Below the pieces are notes generated by a model. That model had not been told where the DNA came from, did no database searches, and worked only from the letters and a program-made list of their open reading frames with translations. A program made the position numbers and the translations under genes. DNA of 64,000 nucleotides from Ziziphus jujuba (lineage: Eukaryota > Streptophyta > Magnoliopsida > Rosales > Rhamnaceae), in NCBI RefSeq assembly GCF_031755915.1, contig NC_083389.1, positions 14,067,001 through 14,131,000 of the forward strand, given 5' to 3'. This document shows, in pieces, positions 46,296 to 58,702 of this stretch (position 1 is its first letter; every line of letters starts with the position of its first letter).

Positions 46296-49200
46296 TCAAT
46301 CCTGCTTTTGGGTGGGCACACTCTGTCTCCATATCCCTGCCAAGACACTGCCAAAGATGGAATGGCAAACGCTGGAAACTGCGCACGGTACTGCAGTTAA
46401 AGGATTTCCAAAGTGTTGAGTCGCCAGGACAACTCCGAGCACCGAGTTCTGCAACATTGAAGAGTTCATAAGAAAATCTCAACCTTGCACAATTATATTC
46501 TACCCATAAAATCCCCATTGCATGTGCTTAACCTTTCTATCAAAAAGTAGATGAAACCAAGAAGCAAAATCCTATTTTATTGGATTAGCTTTGAACGGAA
46601 TAGTCATTAGATGAACAAAGAGAATCAATCTCTTTTTAGAATAAGATAAGAGATAAATTCCAAAGGTGCTAACCTGCATGCCAACCTCAATGGAGATGGT
46701 CCGTGATGATGATACATCAATCCCTAGCATCCGTGCAAGTACATATCCAAAGAAAAATCCAGATGCATGAAGAAGAGAGGCAGCTAGTAACACTTGTTTT
46801 CCGGACATAAGGATAGCGGAGGAACTCTGGGCAATTGCATTTCCGCAAAGAACAGCCACAGTTCCCACGGCGATGGGTGGCATCAAGGGGGAAACAAATT
46901 TAACCAGGCCTTGGAAGTACTGATTCATAAAAGCACCAGCCAACACAGGAAGAAGCACAACCTGAATTTTTAAGAATGAAATCCATTAGATGAAAAGATA
47001 ACTAAAAGCCACAAGCCTACAACAATAAGAGGTAGCAGTCTACCATCAAGGCTCACCTGCAGTGTTGAGACCAGTAGTCCAGCCGCATCTACTGCAACAT
47101 ATTGCCCGGCAAGTTTAGCTGTGAGAAGAGGGGTCATGATCTACAACAGAAAAAGTGAAAGAAGAAGAGTTTACTTGAAAGTAGAGTACAGGAAGAAACT
47201 AAACTTTTTAAGGAGCTAATTAAACACACTGTGACCCAAACCCTTTCTAGCAAACAGTGGTCCTTTTAAAGTAGAGAGAATTTAACAGAAGAAGATTTGA
47301 AGTGAAACTTGACAGGATTCATATAGAAATTAAAGGACTTCCAATTTCCTGTTTTCTGTTACCAGCAAAAGAGATAGTCAATGACCATTTTGAAATCATT
47401 ATAACTGTTCCTAATGGATAAAGCTTAAAAGGAATGCAACAAGAATTAGGTCATTGTACACATTCAATTGGAGCATGTTAAATTCTACTCCACCCATTTA
47501 CCACCTAAGAGTAGAGAATACAGAAAAGAGGCAAACGTTGGTTTACAAACCACAGCTGCTAAAGTGCTTGCTGCCGTCATTAAAACTGAGAGTGCTACAT
47601 TTCCACTGAAAAAACAAAGTCATCAGATCTTCTGGTCAGAAAAAAATATATATATATATATACAAATTCTGATAATAGTGTTGCTGAGAATTCCCATACC
47701 GAGCAATATATGTCACAATGTTACTAGCCGTGCCTGCAGCCATCAAGTCAAAACAATAATAAATAAAGAGGCTTGAAAAATGTCTTAGAAAGTATATCTA
47801 AAATGATTAGCAGACCCACCGCCTGGGCAGCACCCAACCAATATTAAACCAGCTGCATAATGGGATGGCAAATTTAGAAGCTTGCTAACAAGAAATCCTG
47901 ATATTGGCATTACCTGCACCCAAATCACTATTATACTTTAATTAGAAGCAAATTTGCCCCAAAAAAAATTGAAATAAACATTCTCCTTTTTATTAGCAAT
48001 GGTAATGATACATAATCAACATTTAACATTCAGCATTCAGAAAGGTATGGTTTCCTTTAACATTCAGCATTCAGAAATGTATGGTTTCCTTAACCGTCCA
48101 AGTAACTGTAAGTTTTTTCCTTTTCTTTTTGAACCTACGCTAGCAAATGCATAAAAATAAAGCGTGGTCGCCTATAGATGTCCAACCTAGAGCTAAGGGA
48201 TATTATGATATCAAATAACATTATGAAGAGACTCAAGAGCATGAGCAAGAGAAGGCTCTCATAGATAGCATATTCACCAAGTGATGAAATATAACATTGC
48301 TGAGGAGGATTGGAAAATAAAAATAGCCTCCATTTATCATTATCCAAATTCTAATGCTTGCAGAAATATAATATATGAAAAGGTGTTCAAAATTCTCAAT
48401 TATCAACTTGACACCTTCTATGACTATGTCCAAATTGTAGCTCATATAACCTATCTTCTACTTTAAGAAAAAACAAAACTCTTTTAACTGCTAAATAAAA
48501 GCCAGAAAGATAACAAAATCCAAATCAAGCTACAGAAACCTACAATACAGAGGCCATCTAAGAGGGATCAACAAACTAAAATCTTGAGTCAATTTCTAAT
48601 TTCAATTAAATGTGAAATAAAGTCAACAAATCTTGCCACAAATGACAAATGCTTTTAAGTTCAAAATAGTCAGAGAGATGTCAATAGGCACAAAGCCAAC
48701 ATGTGTTGACTTTTTAAAATGATCAAAATCAGCATTAACAGCAAAGAGATAGAACAAAATCAGTGAACAATTTGACCTGACAAACGAAACTCACCGAATA
48801 CTGAAGAAAAAAACCAGATGCTAATTCCTTGGGCATAGCTAAAGCACCGCGAAGGTCATTGAAAGTGAGGGTCATACCCATGCCAAACATTGTCAGTGTT
48901 ATCCCGAGAACGGTCCATTTGGGTTGAACCCAGTTGAAGGAACTTGGCTTCACAAGTCCCAAAAGGCATCCCAGTGCTACCCATATTGGAAATGCCGTAG
49001 AGAGAGCCTCACCAATCAGTACAATCCAATCCCTGAAACTCCGACCGTTATCAGCACTACAGCTGTTTGATGAAATGCCGGAATGAAGCGGACTTGGCCC
49101 TAATTTTGGGGAACTGGTGGTTTTGGAGTTTGGAATTAGACTGGTGGGTCCCGGTCGAATCCATGTTGGCGGGTTCTTCTTCAGTAAAGGTGAGTTTGAC

Positions 49201-49382
49201 TGATAATGATATCTTACTGCAAATTGAGAAGAAGAAGAAGGAGGTTGGATGAAATGAAAGAAGAGTGAGTATGGAAGTTTAGCTCTTGTTGCTGAAGAGT
49301 TTGTGATGGGTTTTGGGTTTTCTCCGTATGAGAAGCCTCTACTACTAATGGAACAGGAAAGTGAAGAAGACTGCATCATCAT
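46296..49382 (-). CDS. Chloroplast BASS-family sodium/metabolite cotransporter, seven exons
   Basis: Exons on the minus strand: 49382-48795, 47913-47820, 47733-47700, 47605-47551, 47140-47057, 46961-46674 and 46448-46296. All are GT-AG and they sum to 1296 bp, 431 residues. The first ~100 residues are Ser/Pro-rich with few acidic residues, as in a plastid transit peptide. The rest is a hydrophobic bile acid:sodium symporter domain with GITLTMFGMGMTLT, CCPGG and GNAIAQSSSA segments. It most resembles plant BASS1-type proteins, expected in the chloroplast envelope; the substrate is not known from sequence. It lies 0.85 kb upstream of the PHD gene on the same strand. An endogenous virus begins 1.18 kb upstream. 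Confidence 0.92.
48023..48090. repeat. 34-bp tandem duplication in BASS intron 1
   Basis: Units 48023-48056 and 48057-48090, TTAACATTCAGCATTCAGAA..., differing at one base. Confidence 0.9.
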
Positions 49383-50560
49383 CTGCGATCCGTCACTCTC
49401 ACTTTCTCTCTCTGTCTCTGACTTCTAAACCAGCACCTAGTTGGACCCAGATTTCATGCTGTCCGGTTCAAATAATTGGGGAATAATTAATTAAACACGA
49501 GGCTGAATCCACCCTTTGAATAGGCCCAAATTTTTTAGATATATTAACCATTGTAATTGATTTTATTGATATGACACAAAGGCGTAAACCAGTATAAACA
49601 AACTGAGATATATTATTTCTGTTTAAATAAAATAAAAATCCAGATTATCCTTTGGATCACTTATACAAAACAATTGTATGAATAAAGTGAATAAAATAAT
49701 AACAATAACTTTGAAGTCGGCTCTTAAATTAATAAAAAAGTTAACACAGATAAAAAAATCTTAATCATTGATTAAAGAACTTAACAAAAAAGTAAAAAAT
49801 TAATTTGACAAAATTGTTGATATAAATAATTTAATAAAGCTAATATATAATTTGAAGTTTTTTTTTTTTTTTAAAGAATGTTAAATAATTAAAATCTTAA
49901 AGCTTATAATAGAGAGTTTATTTAAAGTAATTATTTTGAAAAATAAATTTACAAATATAAATTAAAAAAAAAAAAAAATTGGGGCTCATAGGAGGAGAAT
50001 CTATCAGAGCTCTCTCCCAGTTAGGAGAGGACTGAAGACGGATCTTCTTACATCCCAAAAAGAAAATGGAAGGGCCAGACAGTTTTGAGTACACAGGGAT
50101 TGCCAAAGGAGATGAGAAGTGAGAGCACCGTAAATGCTATTTACAGAAATCACCATCTGTTAAAAAATAAAACTATTTACATGATTAATCACGAAAATTC
50201 CTTCATTAAAAAAAAAAAAATCCCCAAATAATGACACAATACAAAACGTGGATCAAAAAATAAATAAATAAACCCTTGATTTTCACTAACCAAGTGGATA
50301 CCGGAATTATATTTATCTAGATGTTTTCACATGCATTAACAGAAGAAATAAGTTGTAAAGGTTTTATTACTTTGCATGATGATGTATGTAATTAAACAGC
50401 AAATGAATGGGATAAATAACATGCACAAGGAAGACCAAAATGAATAATGAATAATAATAATAATAATAATAAAGATATGAGAATGGAAAATCAGAGTATA
50501 AAAAGGGGGTGAGTTATTATACAAATGGTAGCACACTATTACAACTGTCAACGAACTTTA
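49383..50560. other. BASS upstream region
   Basis: Promoter and AT-rich intergenic DNA up to the viral junction. A patch at 49980-50120 is GC-richer and unrecognised. An (AAT)n run lies near 50452-50471. Confidence 0.55.
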
Positions 50561-51384
50561 CAAGTAATAAAATATCAAAAGAAGAAAATATTTCATCAAT
50601 GTTCATAAAAATAAAGGTTGTGTTCAATAGTTTGTAATTCCCAGGGTACTCTCTCTTCCAATATTTTTAAATCCCAAATTTTTTTTTTTTTAAAAAAAAC
50701 TTGAAATTTAAGACTTTGTAGGATAACTTACAAAAACTCCTTCTCTAGAGATGCACCAAAACGGTCTACACATCCTAAACAGCACTTCCTGTCCTCAGCG
50801 GACTTCAACGACCTCCAGAGGTCCCGTCTCCTTAGAAAATCTTTGTAGGCTACCTTACGCCCCTCTTAAATTTTTTAGGAGAAATTAAACTCTTTACACA
50901 AATATTTTTTTAATGATAAAGGATTTAGGATTAAGCCATATTTAGAAGAGATTTCCCTATAGAGAAATCCGAAAAGAGCAAGAAAACTTAGAAATTTATT
51001 GATATAATATTCATAAATAAACAAGATTCTTAAGTAAATACACAAGGAGAATACATAAGTAGTGAAGAGAATGAAAGAAAAGCAGGAATCTAATTTAAAC
51101 TCTAAGTACTCTCACACTCTATTGCACTCTGTTGGACTCTGTTGCACTTTGTTGCACTAAAACCTAACTCTCTTAGATAGACTTAGAAAAAAATCAAAAG
51201 ATAAGACCGGAAACACAATTGGGAGCCCCGTCGTATCTTATCATTTTACTTATTTTCATGACACGACAAACAAAGACTTATCCTTCAGTTTTTCTTTTGC
51301 AAAAGCAAAAGTAGTAATAAGGAAGGACCACAGAAAAAGACACAAAAGATAGAAGGGCATAAAATTTTTACAGCTGGATTCCAC
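50561..51384 (-). promoter_or_regulatory. Viral main promoter and leader, minus copy, cut at the host junction
   Basis: Counterpart of 62979-63827. The TATA position reads CTATCTAAG (about 51179-51171), one change from the plus copy's CTATATAAG. An AATAAA signal (about 50998-50993) is retained. The leader ends with the first ~15 codons of ORF1 before host DNA begins at 50560. Confidence 0.65.
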
Positions 51385-52638
51385 TTAGGTGTCTAGGTTG
51401 TGTCTTGCTATACTGTCGAATAACATAGGAGAGATTGAAGACGTGTCATCCCTCTGTCCTGCTTCTGGATCTTCTAGAAATTTTTGGCCCATCTAGGATT
51501 TGATGCGCATTTTTGGTTTTTCTTAGGCTGAAGGATTTGGATGCTTATCAACAGAAATCGAAGAAACCTTCTTATCTTTCCTTTCTTCTTTCATTTCGTT
51601 AATCATATTCATCATTAATTCTAACTGGACTTCCATCTTTATGAGAGTTGAGATTTTTCTTTTCTTTTTTTTTTATTCTGATGGTTCAACTGCAATTTGT
51701 TTTTTTTTTTTTTTTTTAAAAGAAAAATATGGATTTTCTTCTGGCTGAGTTTGTGTTTGGAGGGGAGGAGTCATAGCTAATGGCTGAAAGTAACTAGACT
51801 GAGAGAAAAACTGTGAGATAGATTCTGGAAAGATATATGAATGATGGAAAAAAGGGATCTGTGGCATGCTTTTAGGAAAAGCATCACCCGTCAACGGACT
51901 TGAGAAGTCTTTACCTTCTACTGTTTGAGAAGGGCTAACTGGAAGTTTTTGGGAGGTTCCAGTCTCCAAAATCTTTTTGTTAGATTCTGAAAGTTTTTGG
52001 ATCTCTGCTTTTAACTTACTATTTTCTGATTGAAAAACCTTAAACATTCTTTAAAAATCTTCTAAGGCAAAAGCCTTCATACTATTATCGTGGGAAAGAA
52101 AATTTATCTAGCATTTGAAATTCTCACAATTTGAACAAAATCTTATTTCTATAGAAAAAGGTTGAGAAATAACATTTGGGTGTATAAAATAATTTTCTGA
52201 TAAACGATTTCTAGGTTCTTCATAAGCTTGAGCTAAGCTATTAAATCCTTGCCAGTAGGATTTTTTGAAATTTAAAATTTACTCTAATACATCTGACCAA
52301 TCCTTATAAACTTCAGGTTGTCTACCAGAGTAAACAACATAAAAAGATTTTTTCTTCTGTTACTGGGCAAAATATTCGGCCAAGCAATTAAGAACTGAAA
52401 CAAAATAGCTTATGTCTAAATGTGATCTCCATAAGTGATCTAAAAGACAAAACTGTTCTTCATTTATAGCTGGCTTAATATGTTCAAGGGGTTTGAACGA
52501 GGATGGAGAAATAGAGATTATATCTAAAGCTTTTGTACCAAAAGTACACTGTTTTAAATTAGGAAAAGGAGTAGATTGTGTAGAAATCTAGATATTAGGC
52601 TTGGTATTCTGTGAAGAATTAGGATCTGAGCTAGTCAT
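51385..52638 (-). pseudogene. Viroplasmin/transactivator-like gene, minus copy
   Basis: Starts at an ATG (52638) and ends at a TAA near 51387, about 415 codons with several in-frame stops and at least one frameshift. A segment around 52355-52230 matches the caulimovirus viroplasmin domain (pattern YVVYSGRQPxVYKDW then FKKSYWxGFNSLAQA). A following stretch rich in Leu, Lys and Glu (about 52050-51960) looks like a coiled coil. The family forms inclusion bodies and helps reinitiate translation on viral RNA. Non-functional here. Confidence 0.75.
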
Positions 52639-52863
52639 GTATATTATGGTTGTGATGAAAAATGAAAACAAAAAGATAAGAGTGATAGTTAAACAAGAAG
52701 AATGATCACTCCAAAAATTATAAGAAAAATGCAAAGGAAAAGAAGACAAACAAGGAAACAATAAAGTGATGAAGTGCAGCAAGACCGAGGAGAATGATGA
52801 TGACATGAAAAAAAATCAAAATGAGAAAAAAAACATGGTAATGAATGCTGTAAATACATAAAT

Positions 52864-52871
52864 TATTTATA
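52864..52871 (-). promoter_or_regulatory. TATA box before the viroplasmin gene, minus copy
   Basis: TATAAATA in the context TCTCTATAAATAAT, 226-233 bp upstream of the viroplasmin ATG. The same box and spacing occur in the plus copy at 61428. Confidence 0.55.
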
Positions 52872-52929
52872 GAGAAAGAATTCTGAAAACTTAGTTCTTG
52901 AGTTTTTACAAAAGCTAATCTTGTTTCTT

Positions 52930-55900
52930 TTCTGTAATCTTACTTATTTCTTTTATTTTGATTTTTTGAAAGTCGAGAAAGAAAATCAGCTAAAAAATTG
53001 TCATTTCATTTAACATATTCAAACTTTACATCTGGAAAAACATTAATTCTATCTAAGAAATGGGAGCGATGACTTATTTTCTTATCATTATTTAAGTTTG
53101 CAAAAAAGCTAACTATAGCATGACAGTCTATTCTGATAAAAATTTTATATTTATTAAATAAGTGTACTCTAAAGCTATCTAAAGCATAAATCACAGCTAA
53201 GAGCTCTTGGTCAATATTGCTTGTAATATTTTTCTCTTTAAATTGACCACTCTTATAGCCACGCAACTTTTCTTTTTCTAAAGAAAATTTTTGATATTTT
53301 GAAAACAGAATAGCATCCCATCCTGTGTCATTTTCATTCGAACAAATAATTAAAAAATCTGTCGACAGTGGAATTGATAGTTATGGCATAATTTAATATG
53401 CCAAAGAATTATTGTAGTCGTTTGATATTGTCTGTAAAAGAATCTGGCATGTCGAGAACCTTTTGTGCAATGTGGGGTTGGAGTCTGATTTTTTTATTTC
53501 CTAGGATAACTCCAAGAAATTTAACTTTCGATTTAAATAATTCTATTTTGGTCTTAGATATTATTATTCCATGCTGTTCAAATTTCTCTAAGACACTTCT
53601 TAAGTGATGTTGATGTTTATCATGATTCTGACTAAAAACTAAATGTCATCTACATATACTGTACAAAATTCTCTGTATATATCTTTAGGAAAATTGCGAT
53701 CCATTTTCTTCTGGAATTTACTAGGGGCATTCTTTAATTCAAATCGCATTACTAGTCATTCAAAATGACCAAAAGGACAAGTGAAAGTTGTCCATTTGAT
53801 AGATTCTGGCTCCATCTTAATTTGAAAAAATCCTGATTTACAATCAAATTCACTAAATATTTTTACATTTTTAGTATTCTATATTAAATCTTCCATATTG
53901 GGTAATGTATAACCATTTTTTATTGTATTATTATTTAATCTTTGATAATTAATGATCATTCTACTTTTACCTCTGACTTGTTCTGAATGTTTATTGACTA
54001 TGAAAGTTGGGCTTCTGTGTGGGTTTGCACCATCTGGATTGTCTTTTGTATTTCTGATTAGGCCTAGCTTAAATAATTTTTCTATATGTGATTTCCAATC
54101 AGCTAACTCATCTTTATCTTTGACTGGAATATCACTAGAAGAAATGATTAGTTTTGGATTATAAACTTCAATTTTACAAAGTATTTTATCCTTATGTCAA
54201 TATTTAAGGATATTAGAACCAATAATCTCTGTAGATTCTAATCTATTAATTATATATTTAATTGAAAGCTGTAAGGGTAAACTTTTAAAACTAATTGCAA
54301 ATAAATCTAAGTTATCTATTTTTTCAATATATTCTATATCATTATATTCTTGTAGCGTATTTACTAAAAATTTTGTATTTGAAATCTCAAATTCTTTAGA
54401 ATCTGTTTCTTTCTTTAACTTACAAGACCCTTTGATCTTGCATGGACAATCTTCGGGTATGGTGTTGAGATTTTATGGGGTTGTGAAGGAATTTGCTAAA
54501 AAGTAAAATATAGGCTTTAGGGATCTTATTACCAAAAATAGGACTGAAAGTGCTCTGGCGAAATAAATGAACAAAATTTTGAGCTAGATAAATGCCACCA
54601 AGTTCATTGTAAATAAAGCTAATACGTAAAATGATATCTTCACCTAACTTGGGCCTAAACCATGTACAGGCCTTAGAGCTAGAAACATGAGTATGTAAAC
54701 AATGAGATAAATTATAAACCTGACTAAAATTATTACAGTAATTAAAAAATTTGATTTTTTTTGGATTTTTTAATCCATTATGGTATGTAAATAGAGAGCC
54801 ATCTATTTGTTGGACCTGCATAGTAATTCTAGGATCTGTTATCTTAGATTGGGCCTAAATTAGTTCTTCACAAATAATAGTATTTGTACTTCCTGAATCT
54901 AAAAAGGCTGTGTAGTCTATTTTTTGGTTATCGATTAACAATTGGACTTTAAGTCTTAATGCCTAAAATATTTGGACCTTGCTCACAAATCTGTAAACAA
55001 TCTGTAGGTTGTAGACCCATAAAATCCTTAGCTATATTAGGTTCTGTAGGAATGTGAGAAGAGGAAGGAATTTCATCTGAATTTTTTAAAGGAAATGAGA
55101 AAGAAGTTTGAGAGCTAGTTAATTTTTCTAAATTATCAACTCTATTATATAACAGAGTCAAAGCTGTAAGTTGCTCTTTTAACAATGTAATTTCATCTTG
55201 TAAATTATACAAAGTTCTTTCATTAATAATATGTTCGAAGATTAGTATTATTCTTTTCTTCTAAAAAAATTTATTTTATTCCTGTTTGCTCTTCTACGCA
55301 TGGTATACATGCTTCTGTTTTGCATAACTTACACTGTATTCGTATGCTCTTTCCTGGATACATCTTGCAGATATAACAATTAACTGCTAAAGTTCCATTT
55401 TTTATCCACTGATGAGAACAATCTAAGCCTCTGATCATAGTTTCTAATTGTCTATCCATGTAATCATAAGAAATCTGAGAATAATGGTTTGAAGGAAAAA
55501 TATCTAATAATTCTTCTTCATAATTATCCTATTGTTGATATTCTGGAGGAATATCTTCTAAATACTGTTCAACTATAGTAAAGATACTCCAAATGGATTC
55601 TTCAATAAGAATATCTTCATCTGTACGTATTAGGTTCAAATTAGTACATTCTATTGCTACTGCTTCTTTAGACTGTGAATTACTGCGTGTAGCATAGTCT
55701 CTGGCTAAATATGCTGTGCTATTGCAAATAAAGCATTCTAATTTCTTTCTATAAGGTTTAGTTGGTTGATATTTTCTGACATGTTTATCTTTATCTAAAT
55801 GTGGTTTCTTTGCATTAGCAGACTGTCTAATGCCATAAGTTTTCTTATTAACTACCCATTTAGGTTTCTGTTTAGGAGGAGATCTCTGTTTAGGTTTATT

Positions 55901-57475
55901 TCTTCCATATGTTTGTGGGGTATATATCTGTTTACAAAAAGCATAGTTTGTTTTCTTAACTTGATTAGCTGTAACTATATTTACACATTTTTCTTCTAAT
56001 ATCGAAAATGTATGACAGACTACTGCTCCTAAACTCTGTTTACCATTTAGTTGTCCGCCAACTCGGACATCCAATCTATCCATTATTTCTTTTCCTAAAA
56101 GTAATGATAATTTTCTGAAAAATTTATATCTCGTTGCAGGGTCAAAATAAAATCCTGCTATTCATGCATTCTGTACAAAATCTTTACAAAATTGAGATAT
56201 TCTTGTCATATGTTCAATTTGTAACTGTTCTAATCTAATTTGAGCTTGAATCTGTTGTTCAACTCTGCCTGTATTAGGATCTCTACCAGTACATAAATCT
56301 GAAATTTTATTTAAAAAACTATAAGGGTTATTACCCCTAGCAATAATACTTAAATATTCTTCCTGGTGTTCTAATTTAAAAGATTCCCATATTTTCTTTG
56401 TAGTGACTTCTGTATTAAAATCTAAATATTTATTTATACAATCAGCCATAACCACATCTTTCCAAATGGCTAAGACATGATCCCATTTTTGAGGATGGTG
56501 ATCTGTTATATTTAACATTTTTCCTTTTTCACCTCCTGATTGTAATACTACTGGCTCATCTATGTTCATCCTACGATCTTTATGTTCTATATTCATACCT
56601 TCACCATAATAATTAAATTTAGGTTGATATGAAGAGAGAGAAGAGGGTCGAGGAGGCAGTACATTACCTATATTAGTAGCCTGTGTAACATTAGGTGTTT
56701 GGAACGTATTACTGCTTCCACCTGGATAATATGAACTAGTTACATCTTCCATATGAGCTTTATTAATATCTACCTTGTTAATGGGATTATTATAAAAGGA
56801 TTCTGTATGAACAACGTGTTCTGTAACTCCTGTTGTTATAGACTCTGTTTCTTCTTTAGTAAGATCTATAGTATCTTCTAAAAAATTATGTAAGAGTTCT
56901 ATTCTAGTATTATTTATTTGTTCTGTTGTTTCCTGTTCTAAAATTGGTTCATCCTGTACATTTGTAAAATCTAGAGTAAATGTTTCTTCCCAATTTTGAA
57001 CTATAAAAACTGCATCGTCTATTAATTTTAATTCTTGGTCATCTCTAATTATCCCTTTTTGGAACATTAATTCTTCTATTTCTAAAAGATCTTCTTTTAT
57101 ACCTAATTCTCTAGGATAAAGTAAAATCATATCTGAATCATTATCAACCTGTGATTGATTCATCTAATCTATAATTTTGGGTTTATTTTGTAATACTGAT
57201 TGTTCTTTAAAATTTAAAGGAATATTTCTGTTTGACCTTGTATCAGCTTCTGATTCTTCTGAGAGTGTATCTGACTTTGGTGGAATAGCCTGTGTAATAT
57301 AATTTCGCATTCTCATATATTCATTACCATCTAAACCTTGATATAAGACTGCATCATCTGGTTGTAAAACCTGATTTACATTTTTTTGTAGCTTATGAAT
57401 TGGCCATTCTTGACCAGCTAATTCTCTAGGGTCAAATTTCTTTGGTTTAATCATTCTGATACCTTTTGGTGGCAA
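52930..57475 (-). pseudogene. Viral coat-protease-RT-RNase H polyprotein, minus copy
   Basis: Begins with ATG at 57475, overlapping the movement-protein frame by 29 bp. In order: an acidic N-terminal region interrupted by TAG just before 57163; a coat region (57163-56162) with the conserved GRDPNTG and LEQL segments; a CCHC-type knuckle near 55740-55695 whose His and last Cys are both replaced by Tyr; a second Cys-rich block (55380-55290) with spacing CX2CX11CX2CX4CX2C; the protease motif DSGST (54899 leftwards); RT with YVDD near 53657-53646; and RNase H (about 53420-52930) with DQELLAVIYAL. Many stops and shifts, most after the Cys-rich block, make it non-functional. Confidence 0.85.
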
Positions 57476-58238
57476 ACATTTCTAAAACCTCATCTGTTTT
57501 AACTTTATATCTATGGTTTGGATTATTAGTTAATTTTCCAATAAAACCTATTGTAAAAATTAAGTTATCGCCTTCTGACCAATGCTCAAATCCCTTAGTT
57601 AAAATTCCGAATTTAAAATTCTTTATAAAATCATTTATAGTCATAATTAATCCTGGAGCTGCATAAAATATGCCTCTGCACTATGATAAATCTGCTTCCA
57701 TACTACAAATAATACTCTGTGCCATGCTACCAGTAATTCTACCATCATATAAAAGTCCTAGACATTTATAATTTAATTCTTTTCTGTGTGTAGCTTTAAT
57801 GCCTATTACAAGTAAACCTGTATGTATATACTTCTTACCTCTAGCTTTTAAGGCTCTTTTTACTCCATTATTAGCAATATGAAGTATTTTAACCTGTCCT
57901 TCTGAGCAACTAAGAGGAAGAGTTCTATTATGAACATAAAAACTTGTAGAAAAAGGATTAGGACCACTGTTATATAAAATTCTGGGATTTAGTAAATTTA
58001 TACTATGAGCTGCAAATAAATCATAATCTGCATCAGCATCAATAAATTCATCTAGGCAAATTTCTTCACCATGTTTATCTGCTCTTTGAAGCATTCTGTC
58101 CATTAAACTTCTTCTTTTTGAAGTATTTCTTTCATCTACTACATTTTGATCTAATCTATTTCTAAGATGTAGAATATCCTGTTGTGTTCTTGTAGAACCT
58201 ATACCTTGTCCTTGCCCTTGTCTTGAGGAGGACGCCAT
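57447..58238 (-). pseudogene. Viral movement protein (30K type), minus copy
   Basis: A frame of 264 codons from ATG 58238 to the stop at 57447, broken once by an in-frame TAG (57683-57681). The central segment IHTGLLVIGIKATHR resembles the conserved core of caulimovirid 30K movement proteins. The start overlaps the end of ORF2 by 40 bp in another frame. Such proteins form plasmodesmal tubules. Only one obvious lesion is seen. Confidence 0.75.
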
Positions 58239-58702
58239 ACGAGAAACTCGTTAGAAAAACCTTTTTTCTTTGTTACTTTTCCTGTTTCGTCGTCCTTAAT
58301 TTTATTTAAATCGTTAATTATTTTTTCAAGTCTAACTTCTGAAAGATTAGAAATACTAGGTTTATCTTGGATTGCTAATCTGTTTTGAATTTTTGTTTGT
58401 TTGGTATTTACTACCTGAATTGTTTCTGCAATAGTTTCTAAGTTAATAACTTTGTTACTTAATTCGTTAACTTTACGCTATAATAAGTTATTTTGTTCTT
58501 GTAAAATATTAATAATATCAATTAATAAAACTATAATTGTATTATTCTGTTGAATTTGTACCTTATCTTGTACTGTTGGTGGAGCTAAGCTTGAAATACC
58601 ACTGTATTCGTGAGATAAATGACCTTGTAATTCTGCAAGGAGTTCTTGTGACTGTTTATACTGTTGGTTGACTTTATAAAGTGCCAAATTAGGATCACTC
58701 AT
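58199..58702 (-). pseudogene. Viral ORF2, virion-associated/coiled-coil type, minus copy
   Basis: 168 codons from ATG 58702 to TAG 58201-58199, with one in-frame TAG at 58480-58478. The protein has repeated Leu/Ile positions (IINILQEQNNLL, KVINLETIAETI) consistent with a coiled coil, then a Lys-rich tail. Position and shape match ORF2 / virion-associated proteins of badnaviruses and caulimoviruses. Its ATG overlaps the ORF1 stop as ATGA. Confidence 0.65.

Noticed and set aside
47468..47776. Plus-strand open frame of 102 codons
   Set aside because: Lies antisense to BASS exons 3-4 and their introns; no homology.
50561..51300. Terminal repeats of the viral region taken as LTRs
   Set aside because: They are inverted, not direct, and continue into homologous coding sequence; they are the viral leader in two oppositely oriented pieces.
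52588..52806. Hydrophobic 72-codon frame on the minus strand, possibly a membrane protein
   Set aside because: It spans the viral RNase H-viroplasmin spacer and the first viroplasmin codons; the counterpart at 61463-61663 is in a different arrangement. Probably fortuitous.
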